A stretch of 64,000 nt of DNA from Salipiger pallidus (GTDB lineage: Bacteria; Pseudomonadota; Alphaproteobacteria; Rhodobacterales; Rhodobacteraceae). This document shows positions 1 to 6,965 of this stretch, piece by piece. The notes beneath the pieces were generated by a model. The model made no database searches. It saw only the letters and a list, made by a program, of their open reading frames with translations, and had not been told where the DNA came from. How positions within the stretch are numbered: position 1 is the first letter of the stretch; the number at the start of each line of letters is the position of its first letter. A program made the position numbers and the translations under genes. The stretch lies in assembly GCF_014643635.1 (NCBI RefSeq), contig NZ_BMJV01000004.1, positions 310,001-374,000 on the forward strand, in the 5' to 3' direction.

Positions 1-172
1 CTGGCAGCACCACGGCAAAACGCGTGGTGAGGGGCCGCAGGGCCCGCGCGAGATGCAGCGCGGAGAAGGCCCGGCGTCGGCCGGTGCCCCCACGGTACAG
101 CAGGACGACGATCCCGCCACCGAGTGACCTGCAGACGGGTCTGTGGGCGGTGGCTTTGCCGCCCGCAGGCAT
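1..172 (-). other. possible partial ORF at the window edge
   Basis: An open frame on the minus strand begins with ATG at 172 and runs off the left end without a stop. Its product would have a basic N-terminus followed by the hydrophobic run GGGIVVLLYRGG and an Arg/Leu-rich segment. The same codon register on the plus strand is also open from base 2 to a TGA at 125-127 and would give a Gly/Glu/Pro-rich tail. I cannot decide which strand, if either, is coded, and I recognise neither product. The sequence to the left of the window is needed to settle it. Confidence 0.2.
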
Positions 173-215
173 TGCGCCGTGCCGGTCTCCGGGCTAGCGC
201 AGTGGGAAGGGCCGG

Positions 216-800
216 ATGCCATATGACGCGATGAACGATTGCAGTGACGATATGCTGCTCGCGGCCTATGCCGCGGGGGATCCTGCCGCGGCGCGGGCGC
301 TGACCGCGAGGCTGGGCCCCCGGGCGTTTGCCCACGCCATGCGCATGCTGCGCGACCGGGCCGAGGCCGAGGATGTGGCGCAAGAGGCGCTGCTGCGCCT
401 GTGGCGGGCCGCGCCGGGCTGGCGGGCGGGCGAGGCGAAGGTGTCGACCTGGCTCTACCGTGTCGTCTCGAACCTGTGCATTGATCGGATACGGCGGCGC
501 AGGGGCGGGCATCTGGACATCTGCGATGTGCCCGAGCCCGAGGATCCCGCTCCGTCGGTTGAGCAGGACCTGCAGCAGGGCGCCCGGGGCCGGGCGCTGG
601 ACGAGGCGCTCGGCAGCTTGCCCGAGCGGCAGAAACAGGCGGTGGTGTTGCGGCATCTCGAGGGGCTGTCCAACCCCGAAATCGCTGACATCATGGAGAT
701 CGGCGTGCGTGCGGTGGAAAGCCTTACCGCCCGTGGGCGCAAGACGCTGGAGGGGCTTCTGGCCCCGAGGCGTGATGAGTTGGGGTATGACGATGACTGA
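216..800 (+). CDS. RNA polymerase sigma factor, ECF/sigma-70 family
   Basis: 194-residue extracytoplasmic-function-type sigma factor that would direct RNA polymerase to a small stress regulon. Region 2 lies at about residues 25-95 with the core-binding segment AEDVAQEALLRLWR and the DNA-melting segment STWLYRVVSNLCIDRIRRRR. Region 4 lies at about 127-180 with LPERQKQAVVLRHLEGLSN and a helix-turn-helix near IADIMEIGVRAVESL. The ATG at 216 has GGAAGG five bases upstream; an internal ATG at 231 is a weaker alternative. It overlaps the next gene by 14 bases, and a third gene follows four bases later, so the three form one operon. The operon suggests envelope or metal stress, but no target promoter is identified here. 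Confidence 0.93.
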   Translation: MPYDAMNDCSDDMLLAAYAAGDPAAARALTARLGPRAFAHAMRMLRDRAEAEDVAQEALLRLWRAAPGWRAGEAKVSTWLYRVVSNLCIDRIRRRRGGHLDICDVPEPEDPAPSVEQDLQQGARGRALDEALGSLPERQKQAVVLRHLEGLSNPEIADIMEIGVRAVESLTARGRKTLEGLLAPRRDELGYDDD

Positions 801-1173
801 CGATCGCAGAACGGAAGAGGGCGGGCTGGCACCATGGTTCGATGCCGGGCGGGACGAAGCGCCACTGCCGTCAGGCGACTGGTTGGCACGTATGGAAGCG
901 ATGGCGCTCGAAATGCAGCCTGCGCCTGCGCCCGCGGGCATTGCCACGCCCGAACGTGCAGCCCCTGCGTGGCGTGGCTGGCTGCGGGATATGCTTCGCG
1001 GGCTCGGCGGATGGCCTGCCATGGCCGGGTTGGTGGCTGCCTGCGCCACCGGGGTGTGGTTCGGTGTGGTCGCGCCGTCGGAGTTGTCCGATTGGTTGGC
1101 GCCTGCAGGTAGGGATGCGATGACGGCGATCGAGCCTGCCAGTGGCTTCGATTACGCAATGCTGGGACTTTGA
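787..1173 (+). CDS. single-pass membrane protein, candidate anti-sigma partner
   Basis: 128-residue protein with an acidic cytoplasmic-looking N-terminus, a Pro/Ala-rich linker at about 45-62, one hydrophobic segment at about 76-96 (GLVAACATGVWFGVV) and a short C-terminal tail. It starts inside the end of the sigma gene (ATG 787; ATG 793 also possible), which implies translational coupling. Its position between an ECF sigma factor and a periplasmic sensor-like protein makes an anti-sigma or signal-relay role plausible. I do not see the His-x3-Cys-x2-Cys zinc motif of classical anti-sigma factors. The role is inferred only from topology and context, and I do not recognise a named family. Confidence 0.75.
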   Translation: MTMTDDRRTEEGGLAPWFDAGRDEAPLPSGDWLARMEAMALEMQPAPAPAGIATPERAAPAWRGWLRDMLRGLGGWPAMAGLVAACATGVWFGVVAPSELSDWLAPAGRDAMTAIEPASGFDYAMLGL

Positions 1174-1176
1174 AAC

Positions 1177-1719
1177 ATGAGCACTGACAGGACATCCGGC
1201 AGCACACCGCCCGCCTCAAGGCGGCTACGGGCACTACTTTTCACCTCGCTTGCGGTGAATGTCGCCGTGGCCGGGCTGGCGGCGGGCGCCTTCCTGCTGC
1301 GCCCCAATCATGACCGGCCGCCGCCACGCGGGCGCGACTACGTCTTCCTCTATACCGACGCATTCGATGACGGGCAGCGTGAGGCGCTCGGGCAGAGCCT
1401 CCGGTCACGCTTCAATCGCGAGAGTGGTGGCCCGGAAGGCGCTGGACGGCAGGGGCTGGGGCAGATGCTGACACCCTACCGCGAGGCGCTTGGCGTTCTG
1501 CGCGCAGAGACCTTCGACGAGGCTGCCTTTGCCCGCATCCTGCGCTCGCAGAACGCCCAGGCCGAACGGCGGCAGGCCGCCGGGGAAGAGATGCTGACGG
1601 ACTTCATGGCAACGCTCGACCCGGCCGAACGGTCGGCCTACGCGGATCGCCTTGAAAAGAGGGTGAATCGCCTCGCGGGGCGGATACAGTCGTTCCGCGA
1701 ACGGCACCGGCACAATTGA
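1177..1719 (+). CDS. periplasmic heavy-metal sensor family protein (Spy/CpxP-like)
   Basis: 180 residues. A basic start is followed by one membrane anchor at about 18-41, then a helical, charge-rich, Gln/Arg/Glu-heavy periplasmic domain. The pattern (repeated amphipathic helices such as FARILRSQNAQAERRQAAGE, then LDPAERSAYADRL and an Arg-rich tail) matches the heavy-metal-resistance/Spy-like family found beside ECF sigma factors. These proteins usually sense or buffer metal or misfolded protein in the periplasm. It begins three bases after the preceding stop, so it is translated in the same operon. No Cys residues are seen, so a thiol metal site is unlikely. Confidence 0.8.
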   Translation: MSTDRTSGSTPPASRRLRALLFTSLAVNVAVAGLAAGAFLLRPNHDRPPPRGRDYVFLYTDAFDDGQREALGQSLRSRFNRESGGPEGAGRQGLGQMLTPYREALGVLRAETFDEAAFARILRSQNAQAERRQAAGEEMLTDFMATLDPAERSAYADRLEKRVNRLAGRIQSFRERHRHN

Positions 1720-1747
1720 TCCTGCCGGGCCGCGCCCCAGCAGGATC
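1718..1747. terminator. hairpin between convergent genes
   Basis: Perfect 8-bp inverted repeat GATCCTGC / GCAGGATC with a 14-base GC-rich loop. It overlaps the stop codon of the upstream sigma operon and sits 15 bases before the end of the convergent PleD-like gene. There is no strong T-run, so it may be a weak bidirectional terminator. Confidence 0.5.
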
Positions 1748-1761
1748 AGCCTATCGCCCCG

Positions 1762-3201
1762 CTATCCCCCCGCCGACGCGGCACGGGATGGGGTGGAGGT
1801 CATGTCGGGTTCAAAGAACCCGCCAGTCGGCTGCGTCGCTACGGCGGTGCGGTTCCGCCCCGAGCGCTTGGCGCTGTAAAGCGCCCGGTCCGCCCGGTCG
1901 AGCACCAGCTCGGGGTTTTCCCGCATCTCCAGTGCAGGAACGGCGATCCCGATGCTCGCGGTGATATGGCCGAGTGACCGGGCCTGATCCGGGAGATCGA
2001 ACGGGGCGCCTGCGATGACCACACGCAACCTTTCGGCGGCCACGAGCGCGGCATGTTCATCAGTGTCAGGCATGGCCACCAGGAATTCCTCTCCGCCGAT
2101 CCTTGCCACGAGGTCGGCGGCGCGAAGCGCGCCGGTCATGCGCTGTGCAACCTCGCGCAGGACAGTATCCCCGGCAGCATGCCCATAACCGTCGTTGATA
2201 CGCTTGAAATGGTCGAGATCGACGGCCAGCAGCGCATAGGGCCGCTGCTGCAGGATCGCCCGTTCCGCGAGGCGGGCGATGTGGGGCATAGCGTAGCGGC
2301 GGTTGTAGAGCCCGGTCAGCGGATCGGTCACCGCCGCACGCAACCCGTGGCGCATGGTAGCGCGCAGCCGGTCTCCGGCGCGCTTGCGGGCGATCTGGCG
2401 CGGCAGGCGTAGCGCCAACTCTTCGGGGTCGAGCCCGTCCGGCAGTAGGTCATCCGCGCCAAGGTCGAGCGCGCTTGCAGCTTCGCGCCGATGGTCGCTG
2501 CGCGTCACGTAGATGATCCCCGCGTGGCGCTGGGCCGGGCTGGCCCGCAGCTGGGTGAGCAGCGACAAGCCGCTCCCTGCCACGCTGCCGGTGTCGATGA
2601 TGACAAGGACCTCCGACCGGGCACCTTCATCCCGCAGGGCCTGTTCCGGCGAGAGTATCTCGAACCGGTGTGGCAGCCTGTCGCGCAGTTTCAGGGAGGC
2701 GGCGCGCAGTCCGATGTCTGCCTGTACCGCCACGAGCCCGACGCGCGCTGGCGCCTGCAGCTCGCCTGGCGGGTCGGCCATGCCCAGAGCGCGGCGCGCA
2801 TCCTCGCGAAGGCGCAGTTCGTCATTGGCATGGCGGGCGCGCAGCAGGCTGCGGATCCGCGCCAGCAACATGGTCTCGTCGATGGGGCGGGGCAGTACAT
2901 CGTCGGCCCCGGCAGACAGCGCCGCCATCCGGCGGCTGCGGTTTGGATCGGGGTGAATCAGGATGATGGGCGTTTCCGCGGTTTCAAGCTGTTTGCGCAG
3001 AGCATTACAAAGCGCGGCCCCGCTCATGTCCGGCAGCTCGGCCGAGACGATCACCAGGTCCGGGCGCTGACACCGTACCAGCTGCACGGCCTCCGCCCCG
3101 CTCGCGGACATCATCACATCGTAATATGCCGACGTCAGCTTGACCCCGAGGACGATCCTGTTCGTCGGCAGTCCTTCGACAATGAGAATTCTTCCTGTCA
3201 T
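1762..3201 (-). CDS. pleD: PleD-like protein: two receiver domains plus GGDEF diguanylate cyclase
   Basis: 479 residues from ATG 3201 (ATG 3219 is an alternative). Domains in order: receiver 1 (about 1-120), receiver 2 (about 153-270), GGDEF (about 290-455). The cyclase looks active: it has DPLTGLYNRR, DLDHFKRIND and GGEEF at 369-373, and an inhibitory I-site RAAD at 360-363 five residues before it. Aligned by eye to Caulobacter PleD, receiver 1 has E9 and G10 for the acidic pair, S53 for the phospho-acceptor Asp, H83 for Thr and R105 for Lys. Receiver 2 keeps D203 but has lost its acidic pair (A158, V159). Cyclic-di-GMP synthesis is therefore probably not controlled by canonical phosphorylation. 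It is divergent from the DUF3572 gene, a usual neighbour in this family. Confidence 0.92.
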   Translation of the reverse strand: MTGRILIVEGLPTNRIVLGVKLTSAYYDVMMSASGAEAVQLVRCQRPDLVIVSAELPDMSGAALCNALRKQLETAETPIILIHPDPNRSRRMAALSAGADDVLPRPIDETMLLARIRSLLRARHANDELRLREDARRALGMADPPGELQAPARVGLVAVQADIGLRAASLKLRDRLPHRFEILSPEQALRDEGARSEVLVIIDTGSVAGSGLSLLTQLRASPAQRHAGIIYVTRSDHRREAASALDLGADDLLPDGLDPEELALRLPRQIARKRAGDRLRATMRHGLRAAVTDPLTGLYNRRYAMPHIARLAERAILQQRPYALLAVDLDHFKRINDGYGHAAGDTVLREVAQRMTGALRAADLVARIGGEEFLVAMPDTDEHAALVAAERLRVVIAGAPFDLPDQARSLGHITASIGIAVPALEMRENPELVLDRADRALYSAKRSGRNRTAVATQPTGGFFEPDMTSTPSRAASAGG

Positions 3202-3306
3202 TGCACCAGTCAGACCCATAGGTTACCCAATCGCAAGACGGGCGTGCCTCGCATTAGGCAGTCTTTCTTTAAAACGGTTAACAAACTCTTTCGCATTTGA
3301 GGTGAA

Positions 3307-3591
3307 ATGAACGTCTCTCGCGACACCGCCGAGATCGTCGGGCTGCAGGCGGTCGCCTGGCTTGCCTCGAACGATGAGCTGCTTCCGGTCTTTCTCGGGT
3401 CCACGGGGGCGTCGGTCGATGACCTGCGCTCCGGGCTTCAGGATCCGGGCTTCCAAGGGGCCGTCCTCGATTTCATCCTGATGGACGATGCGTGGATTGA
3501 ACAGTTTTGCACCGCTCGCGATCTGTCGCCCGAGACGCCGCGAATGGCCCGGGCCATGCTGCCCGGCGGCGGCGAGGTTCACTGGACGTGA
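3307..3591 (+). CDS. DUF3572 family protein
   Basis: 94-residue small acidic protein whose recognisable core (AVAWLASNDELLPVFLGSTG, DDLR, then DFILMDDAWIEQFC) matches DUF3572, a conserved alphaproteobacterial family of unknown function usually encoded next to PleD. No signal peptide or membrane segment is visible. It starts 105 bases from the divergent PleD-like start, and its TGA overlaps the GTG start of the following phosphatase gene by four bases (GTGA), so the two are translationally coupled. The biochemical role is unknown. Confidence 0.88.
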   Translation: MNVSRDTAEIVGLQAVAWLASNDELLPVFLGSTGASVDDLRSGLQDPGFQGAVLDFILMDDAWIEQFCTARDLSPETPRMARAMLPGGGEVHWT

Positions 3592-4289
3592 CCCGCCGTG
3601 CCGATGCCATCCTGTTCGACAAGGACGGAACTCTCTTCGAATTCGGCGCCACCTGGAACGCGTGGGGCCGCGCGGCGCTGCAGTCCCTTTCGGCCGGGGA
3701 CGAAGCGCTGCTGGCCAGGCTTGCGGATGCCATCCGATTTGACCTCTGCCGCGATGGGTTTACCGCCGACAGCCCGGTCGTCGCGGGCACCGCGGCTGAA
3801 ACGGCGGACTGTCTCGCGGTTCATCTTCCCGGGCGCAGTGCGGCCGAGATCGAACACGAGCTGAGCCGCTCTGCCGCCAATGCGCCACTGGTCGAGGCGG
3901 TGCCGCTGGCGGCGCTCTTGGCGCAGCTGAACGGGATGGGTCTGACGCTTGGGGTCATGACGAACGATTCTGAGCAATCCGCTCGGTCTCATCTGGGCCG
4001 TTCGGGCGTGCACGACGCCTTCCGCCACATCATCGGGTTCGACAGCGGACATGGCGCCAAACCTGCGCCGGGCCCGCTGTTGGCTTTTGCGACGGCGGTG
4101 GGCATCGCGCCGGAGCGCATCGTGATGGTCGGCGACAGCCCGCATGATCTCGAGGCCGGACGGGCGGCGGGGATGCAGACTGTTGCGGTGCTGACCGGCC
4201 CCATCGGTGTCGAGCGGCTTGCGCCCATCGCGGACTGCGTACTGCCGGATATCGGGCATCTTCCGGACTGGATTGTCACGGCTCCGTGA
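3588..4289 (+). CDS. HAD-superfamily phosphatase (phosphoglycolate phosphatase-like)
   Basis: 233 residues from a GTG start overlapping the previous stop; the upstream open frame is longer but has no better start. HAD motif I is DKDGTL with nucleophile D11 and acid D13, motif II is in GVMTNDS, motif III is the Lys of GAKPAPGP, and motif IV is VMVGDSPHDLEAG. The helical cap lies between motifs I and II. Soluble, Mg-dependent phosphomonoesterase; the substrate cannot be read from sequence. Phosphoglycolate phosphatases have this layout, but many HAD enzymes of other specificity do as well. It forms a two-gene unit with the DUF3572 gene. Confidence 0.88.
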   Translation: MTRRADAILFDKDGTLFEFGATWNAWGRAALQSLSAGDEALLARLADAIRFDLCRDGFTADSPVVAGTAAETADCLAVHLPGRSAAEIEHELSRSAANAPLVEAVPLAALLAQLNGMGLTLGVMTNDSEQSARSHLGRSGVHDAFRHIIGFDSGHGAKPAPGPLLAFATAVGIAPERIVMVGDSPHDLEAGRAAGMQTVAVLTGPIGVERLAPIADCVLPDIGHLPDWIVTAP

Positions 4290-4381
4290 AACGCGGGGCA
4301 GGGCAAAAGTTGTTTCGCTTACGGTGTTCTTAACGCTCTGCTGTCAGTGTTCTGCGGAACCAGAAACGGCGGACCCTTCAG

Positions 4382-4999
4382 ATGCATGGGCTTATTGCGA
4401 GAACACTCCAGTGTTTCCTGCAGGATACCTACGGTCAGGCGGTCTGGCAGGATATCTGCCGGGCGGCCCGGTTCGATGCGGCTGAATTCGAGGCGATGCT
4501 CGATTACGAGACGGCGACGGTGCAGGCGGTTCTGGACGCGGCGGTGGATCGGCTCAATAAGCCGCGCGAGGTGATTCTTGAGGATATCGGCACTTACCTC
4601 ATAACCCATCGCAACAACGAGGGGTTGCGACGCCTGATGCGTTACGGCGGCGTCGATTTCATCGACTTCCTGCATTCACTCGAAGAGTTGCCGGGCCGGG
4701 CGCGGCTGGCGGTCGCGGACCTGTCTCTGCCGGCGCTGGAACTCAGTGACAGCGCGGCGGGGCAGTTCCTGCTCGTGTGCCGGGACAGGGGGTTCATGCT
4801 GCCGGGCTTTGGCAATGTGCTGGTGGGCGTGCTGCGATCCATGGCCGACGACTACGGGGCGCTGGTGCTGCTCGATCACCTCGGGAGCGAAGACGCCAGT
4901 GAGTGCATCCGCATCTCGGTGATCGAAACCGACTATGCCGAGGGGCGAGACTTCGAGCTGTCCGCATCCTGCGTAGCGCGGCACGGGATCGCATCCTGA
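4382..4999 (+). CDS. heme-NO-binding (H-NOX/HNOB)-like protein lacking the proximal heme histidine
   Basis: 205 residues. The N-terminus MHGLIARTLQCFLQDTYG and the order of helices match the HNOB fold, a soluble sensor that normally binds heme through one His and holds its propionates with Tyr-x-Ser-x-Arg. Here the position of that His, in the segment FLHSLEELPGRARLAV, is Pro104. The Tyr-x-Ser-x-Arg region reads FLLVCRDRGF, without Tyr or Ser. Heme-based NO sensing by the usual chemistry is therefore doubtful. The stop overlaps the ATG of a diguanylate cyclase (TGATG), the same partnership known for genuine H-NOX/cyclase pairs, so it probably controls that enzyme using another ligand or state. 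I am confident of the fold and not of the ligand. Confidence 0.82.
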   Translation: MHGLIARTLQCFLQDTYGQAVWQDICRAARFDAAEFEAMLDYETATVQAVLDAAVDRLNKPREVILEDIGTYLITHRNNEGLRRLMRYGGVDFIDFLHSLEELPGRARLAVADLSLPALELSDSAAGQFLLVCRDRGFMLPGFGNVLVGVLRSMADDYGALVLLDHLGSEDASECIRISVIETDYAEGRDFELSASCVARHGIAS

Positions 5000-5985
5000 T
5001 GCTGCCCAGGGACACTCTGGACGTGCTGTGCCCCCTGCACCTGCAGATCGCTCCTGACGGAATGGTGCGGCACCTGGGGCCGACACTGATCAAGCTGCAA
5101 GAAGGCGCTGTGGCGCAGGGGCGTCCGTTCACTGACGTGTTTGAGGTGTTCCGCCCGCGTCGCGTCCATGACCTGGCCGGGTTGCTTGACCTTGCGGGGC
5201 GCAAGCTGCAGCTGCGCCTGCACAGCGGGCAGGGGATGACGCTTCGGGGGCTTGTGATACCCGACGGCACCGGCGGCGCGATCCTCAACCTGTCCTTCGG
5301 GATCGGGGTGGTGGACGCAGTACGCCACCACGGTCTCACGAGCACCGATTTCGCAGTGACAGATCTTGCGATTGACATGCTTTACCTGGTTGAGGCCAAG
5401 TCAGCGGCGATGGAGGCGTCACGCACGCTCAACCGACGCCTTCAGGGCGCGATGCGAGAGGCCGAGCATCGGGCCATCACCGACACGCTCACGGGGCTGC
5501 AGAACCGCCGGGCGATGGATCACACGCTTCAGCGGCTTTTGCGTAACGAGGAAAGGTTCGCGGTCCTGCACGTGGATCTCGACTTCTTCAAGCAGGTGAA
5601 CGACACCCGCGGTCACGCTGCCGGAGACCAGGTGTTGCAGGCCGTGGCAAGGGTCATGCTGGACCTCACGCGCAAGGATGACATCGTGGCGCGGGTGGGC
5701 GGAGACGAGTTCATCATCCTTCTTGTGGGGCTGGTGGACCGGCCCCGGTTGTCCGTCCTGGCCGAGCGACTCATCAGCCGGATTGAGCAGCCGATTTCCA
5801 TTGATGGGGCGGATTGCAGCATTTCGGCGAGTATCGGTATTTCCGTTCATCTTCCGGATGTTGCTGGTGCGCAGGCGGGGAATCAACTGCTCGAGCAATC
5901 CGATCAGGCGCTCTATCTGGCCAAGCGTAGCGGGCGCGCACAGCATGCTTTTTACGAGCCATGGGAGCTGCGAAACGCGCCTTGA
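4999..5985 (+). CDS. diguanylate cyclase with N-terminal HNOB-associated/PAS-like domain
   Basis: 328 residues from ATG 4999, which overlaps the TGA of the HNOB-like gene by one base. Residues 1 to about 115 resemble the HNOB-associated PAS-like domain. Residues about 122-158 form a charged helical linker (likely coiled coil). The GGDEF domain follows with DTLTGLQNRRAMD, DLDFFKQVND and GGDEF at 234-238. The inhibitory site RKDD lies at 225-228, five residues before it, so product inhibition is expected. It makes cyclic-di-GMP in the cytoplasm. The fixed overlap implies equimolar expression with its HNOB-like partner, which is the likely regulatory subunit. No EAL domain is attached. Confidence 0.9.
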   Translation: MLPRDTLDVLCPLHLQIAPDGMVRHLGPTLIKLQEGAVAQGRPFTDVFEVFRPRRVHDLAGLLDLAGRKLQLRLHSGQGMTLRGLVIPDGTGGAILNLSFGIGVVDAVRHHGLTSTDFAVTDLAIDMLYLVEAKSAAMEASRTLNRRLQGAMREAEHRAITDTLTGLQNRRAMDHTLQRLLRNEERFAVLHVDLDFFKQVNDTRGHAAGDQVLQAVARVMLDLTRKDDIVARVGGDEFIILLVGLVDRPRLSVLAERLISRIEQPISIDGADCSISASIGISVHLPDVAGAQAGNQLLEQSDQALYLAKRSGRAQHAFYEPWELRNAP

Positions 5986-6067
5986 GAAATTCTGTGAGAA
6001 AGCCGAATTTTTTCGCAGATCGGGGGTTGCGCGTCTCTGCGGGCTGACGTAAACCCCGCGCCACGGA

Positions 6068-6142
6068 TGGGGTGTAGCCAAGTGGTAAGGCACCGGTTTT
6101 TGGTACCGCGCACCGTAGGTTCGAATCCTACCACCCCAGCCA
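6068..6142 (+). tRNA. tRNA-Gln (anticodon TTG)
   Basis: Cloverleaf of 72 bases plus an encoded CCA end (6140-6142). The acceptor stem TGGGGTG pairs with CACCCCA, the T arm is GTAGG-TTCGAAT-CCTAC, and the anticodon loop is TTTTGGT with TTG at positions 34-36, reading CAA and CAG. The anticodon stem has one C-C mismatch at positions 27/43. It closely resembles bacterial glutamine tRNAs. The antisense reading of this gene gives the false-protein motif GFEPTVRGTKNRC. Confidence 0.97.
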
Positions 6143-6719
6143 AATCCCCAAATAGCCATATGCGACAGTGCGTTAGCCCTTCATCAAGTGGCTGCATTAT
6201 CGCGTTCAGGGAACCATGTCCCACCTGCCGCCGAGCGCAGGTTCGGGGACGTCCGTCGAAGCCGGGGCGGCGATGAAATGTCCATTTGGGTCGCTCGAGT
6301 ACATAGCGTGTCATTGCAGGCGCTGGGCGGGCTCTCTGCCTGAAATCAGAGGGCATGAACCTTTGTTCCGACCCGTTTGGTACAGGGAGTTTCACCTGCT
6401 CGATGGGGGCACGGCGATTTCCTTTCGGTAACCGACGCAGAAAAGCCGCCAGCCTTTCCAAAGCGTCAGACGCCATCGCGGAGTGCACCGTTCTGATCCT
6501 GTGGGTGTCCGCGATCCGGCGTCAGGGTCTGCTCCATGAAAAAAGGCAGTCGATGGGCCCGATCCTGTTTGGAGAATGACACGAGATTCTCCGTCCGTGC
6601 ATGCGACGTGGCGACTCATCCGCGCGTGATTTTTCACCGGTCAGTCAAGGACCGGCCCGCGAGCAGGCTGGCCCCCTGAAAGCGGGCACCAAGGGCGTTG
6701 GGCAGACGCGGAAATGAGA

Positions 6720-6761
6720 GCCGCATTGCGACCGGATATGGCGTTCCGATCGCAATGCGGC
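6720..6761. repeat. long perfect inverted repeat (stem-loop)
   Basis: Arms GCCGCATTGCGA (6720-6731) and TCGCAATGCGGC (6750-6761) are exact reverse complements. Inside them CGGA and TCCG can extend the stem by four pairs after one mismatch, leaving an 8-base loop. It lies in noncoding sequence about 205 bases beyond the transporter operon end. There is no T-run on either side, so a simple terminator is unlikely. It could be a protein-binding palindrome or part of a structured RNA. Confidence 0.6.
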
Positions 6762-6921
6762 ATCCCTTTGTCGTGGCTTGCCCGCCGGCCACAGACAGCC
6801 GGGCAGTGGCAGGCCCCGGAGGTTCTGTTGCGCAGAGGTGGGCGTCGTCCAAACACCCTGCGCTGCGGACACATGACCGGTGAGGATCATGATCCGTCTT
6901 TGTCGCAAGCGGGGGTGGGGG

Positions 6922-6960
6922 GGGCGGGATATCGTCGCCTGATAGGATGCCCTCCCGCCC
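6922..6960 (-). terminator. hairpin after the sugar ABC transporter operon
   Basis: Arms GGGCGGGA (6922-6929) and TCCCGCCC (6953-6960) are exact reverse complements with a 23-base spacer, starting five bases beyond the stop of the ATPase gene. The position suits transcription termination on the minus strand, but no T-run follows. Confidence 0.45.
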
Positions 6961-6965
6961 GGCGG

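Larger units (their letters stand above)
6143..6965. other. 823-bp stretch without a convincing gene
   Basis: Between tRNA-Gln and the ABC transporter I find only short open frames on both strands with no family resemblance, no good Shine-Dalgarno and atypical composition (many His, Cys, Trp, Arg). It holds a strong inverted repeat at 6720-6761 and a hairpin at 6922-6960. The part at 6300-6560 looks less GC-rich and less codon-structured than the neighbourhood, compatible with decayed sequence beside a tRNA. I see no integrase or attachment-site duplication. Confidence 0.5.

Noticed and set aside
5952-6488. Minus-strand open frame containing the motif GFEPTVRGTKNRC
   Set aside because: This is the antisense translation of the tRNA-Gln gene, a frequent false protein in databases; the rest has no codon bias or family match.
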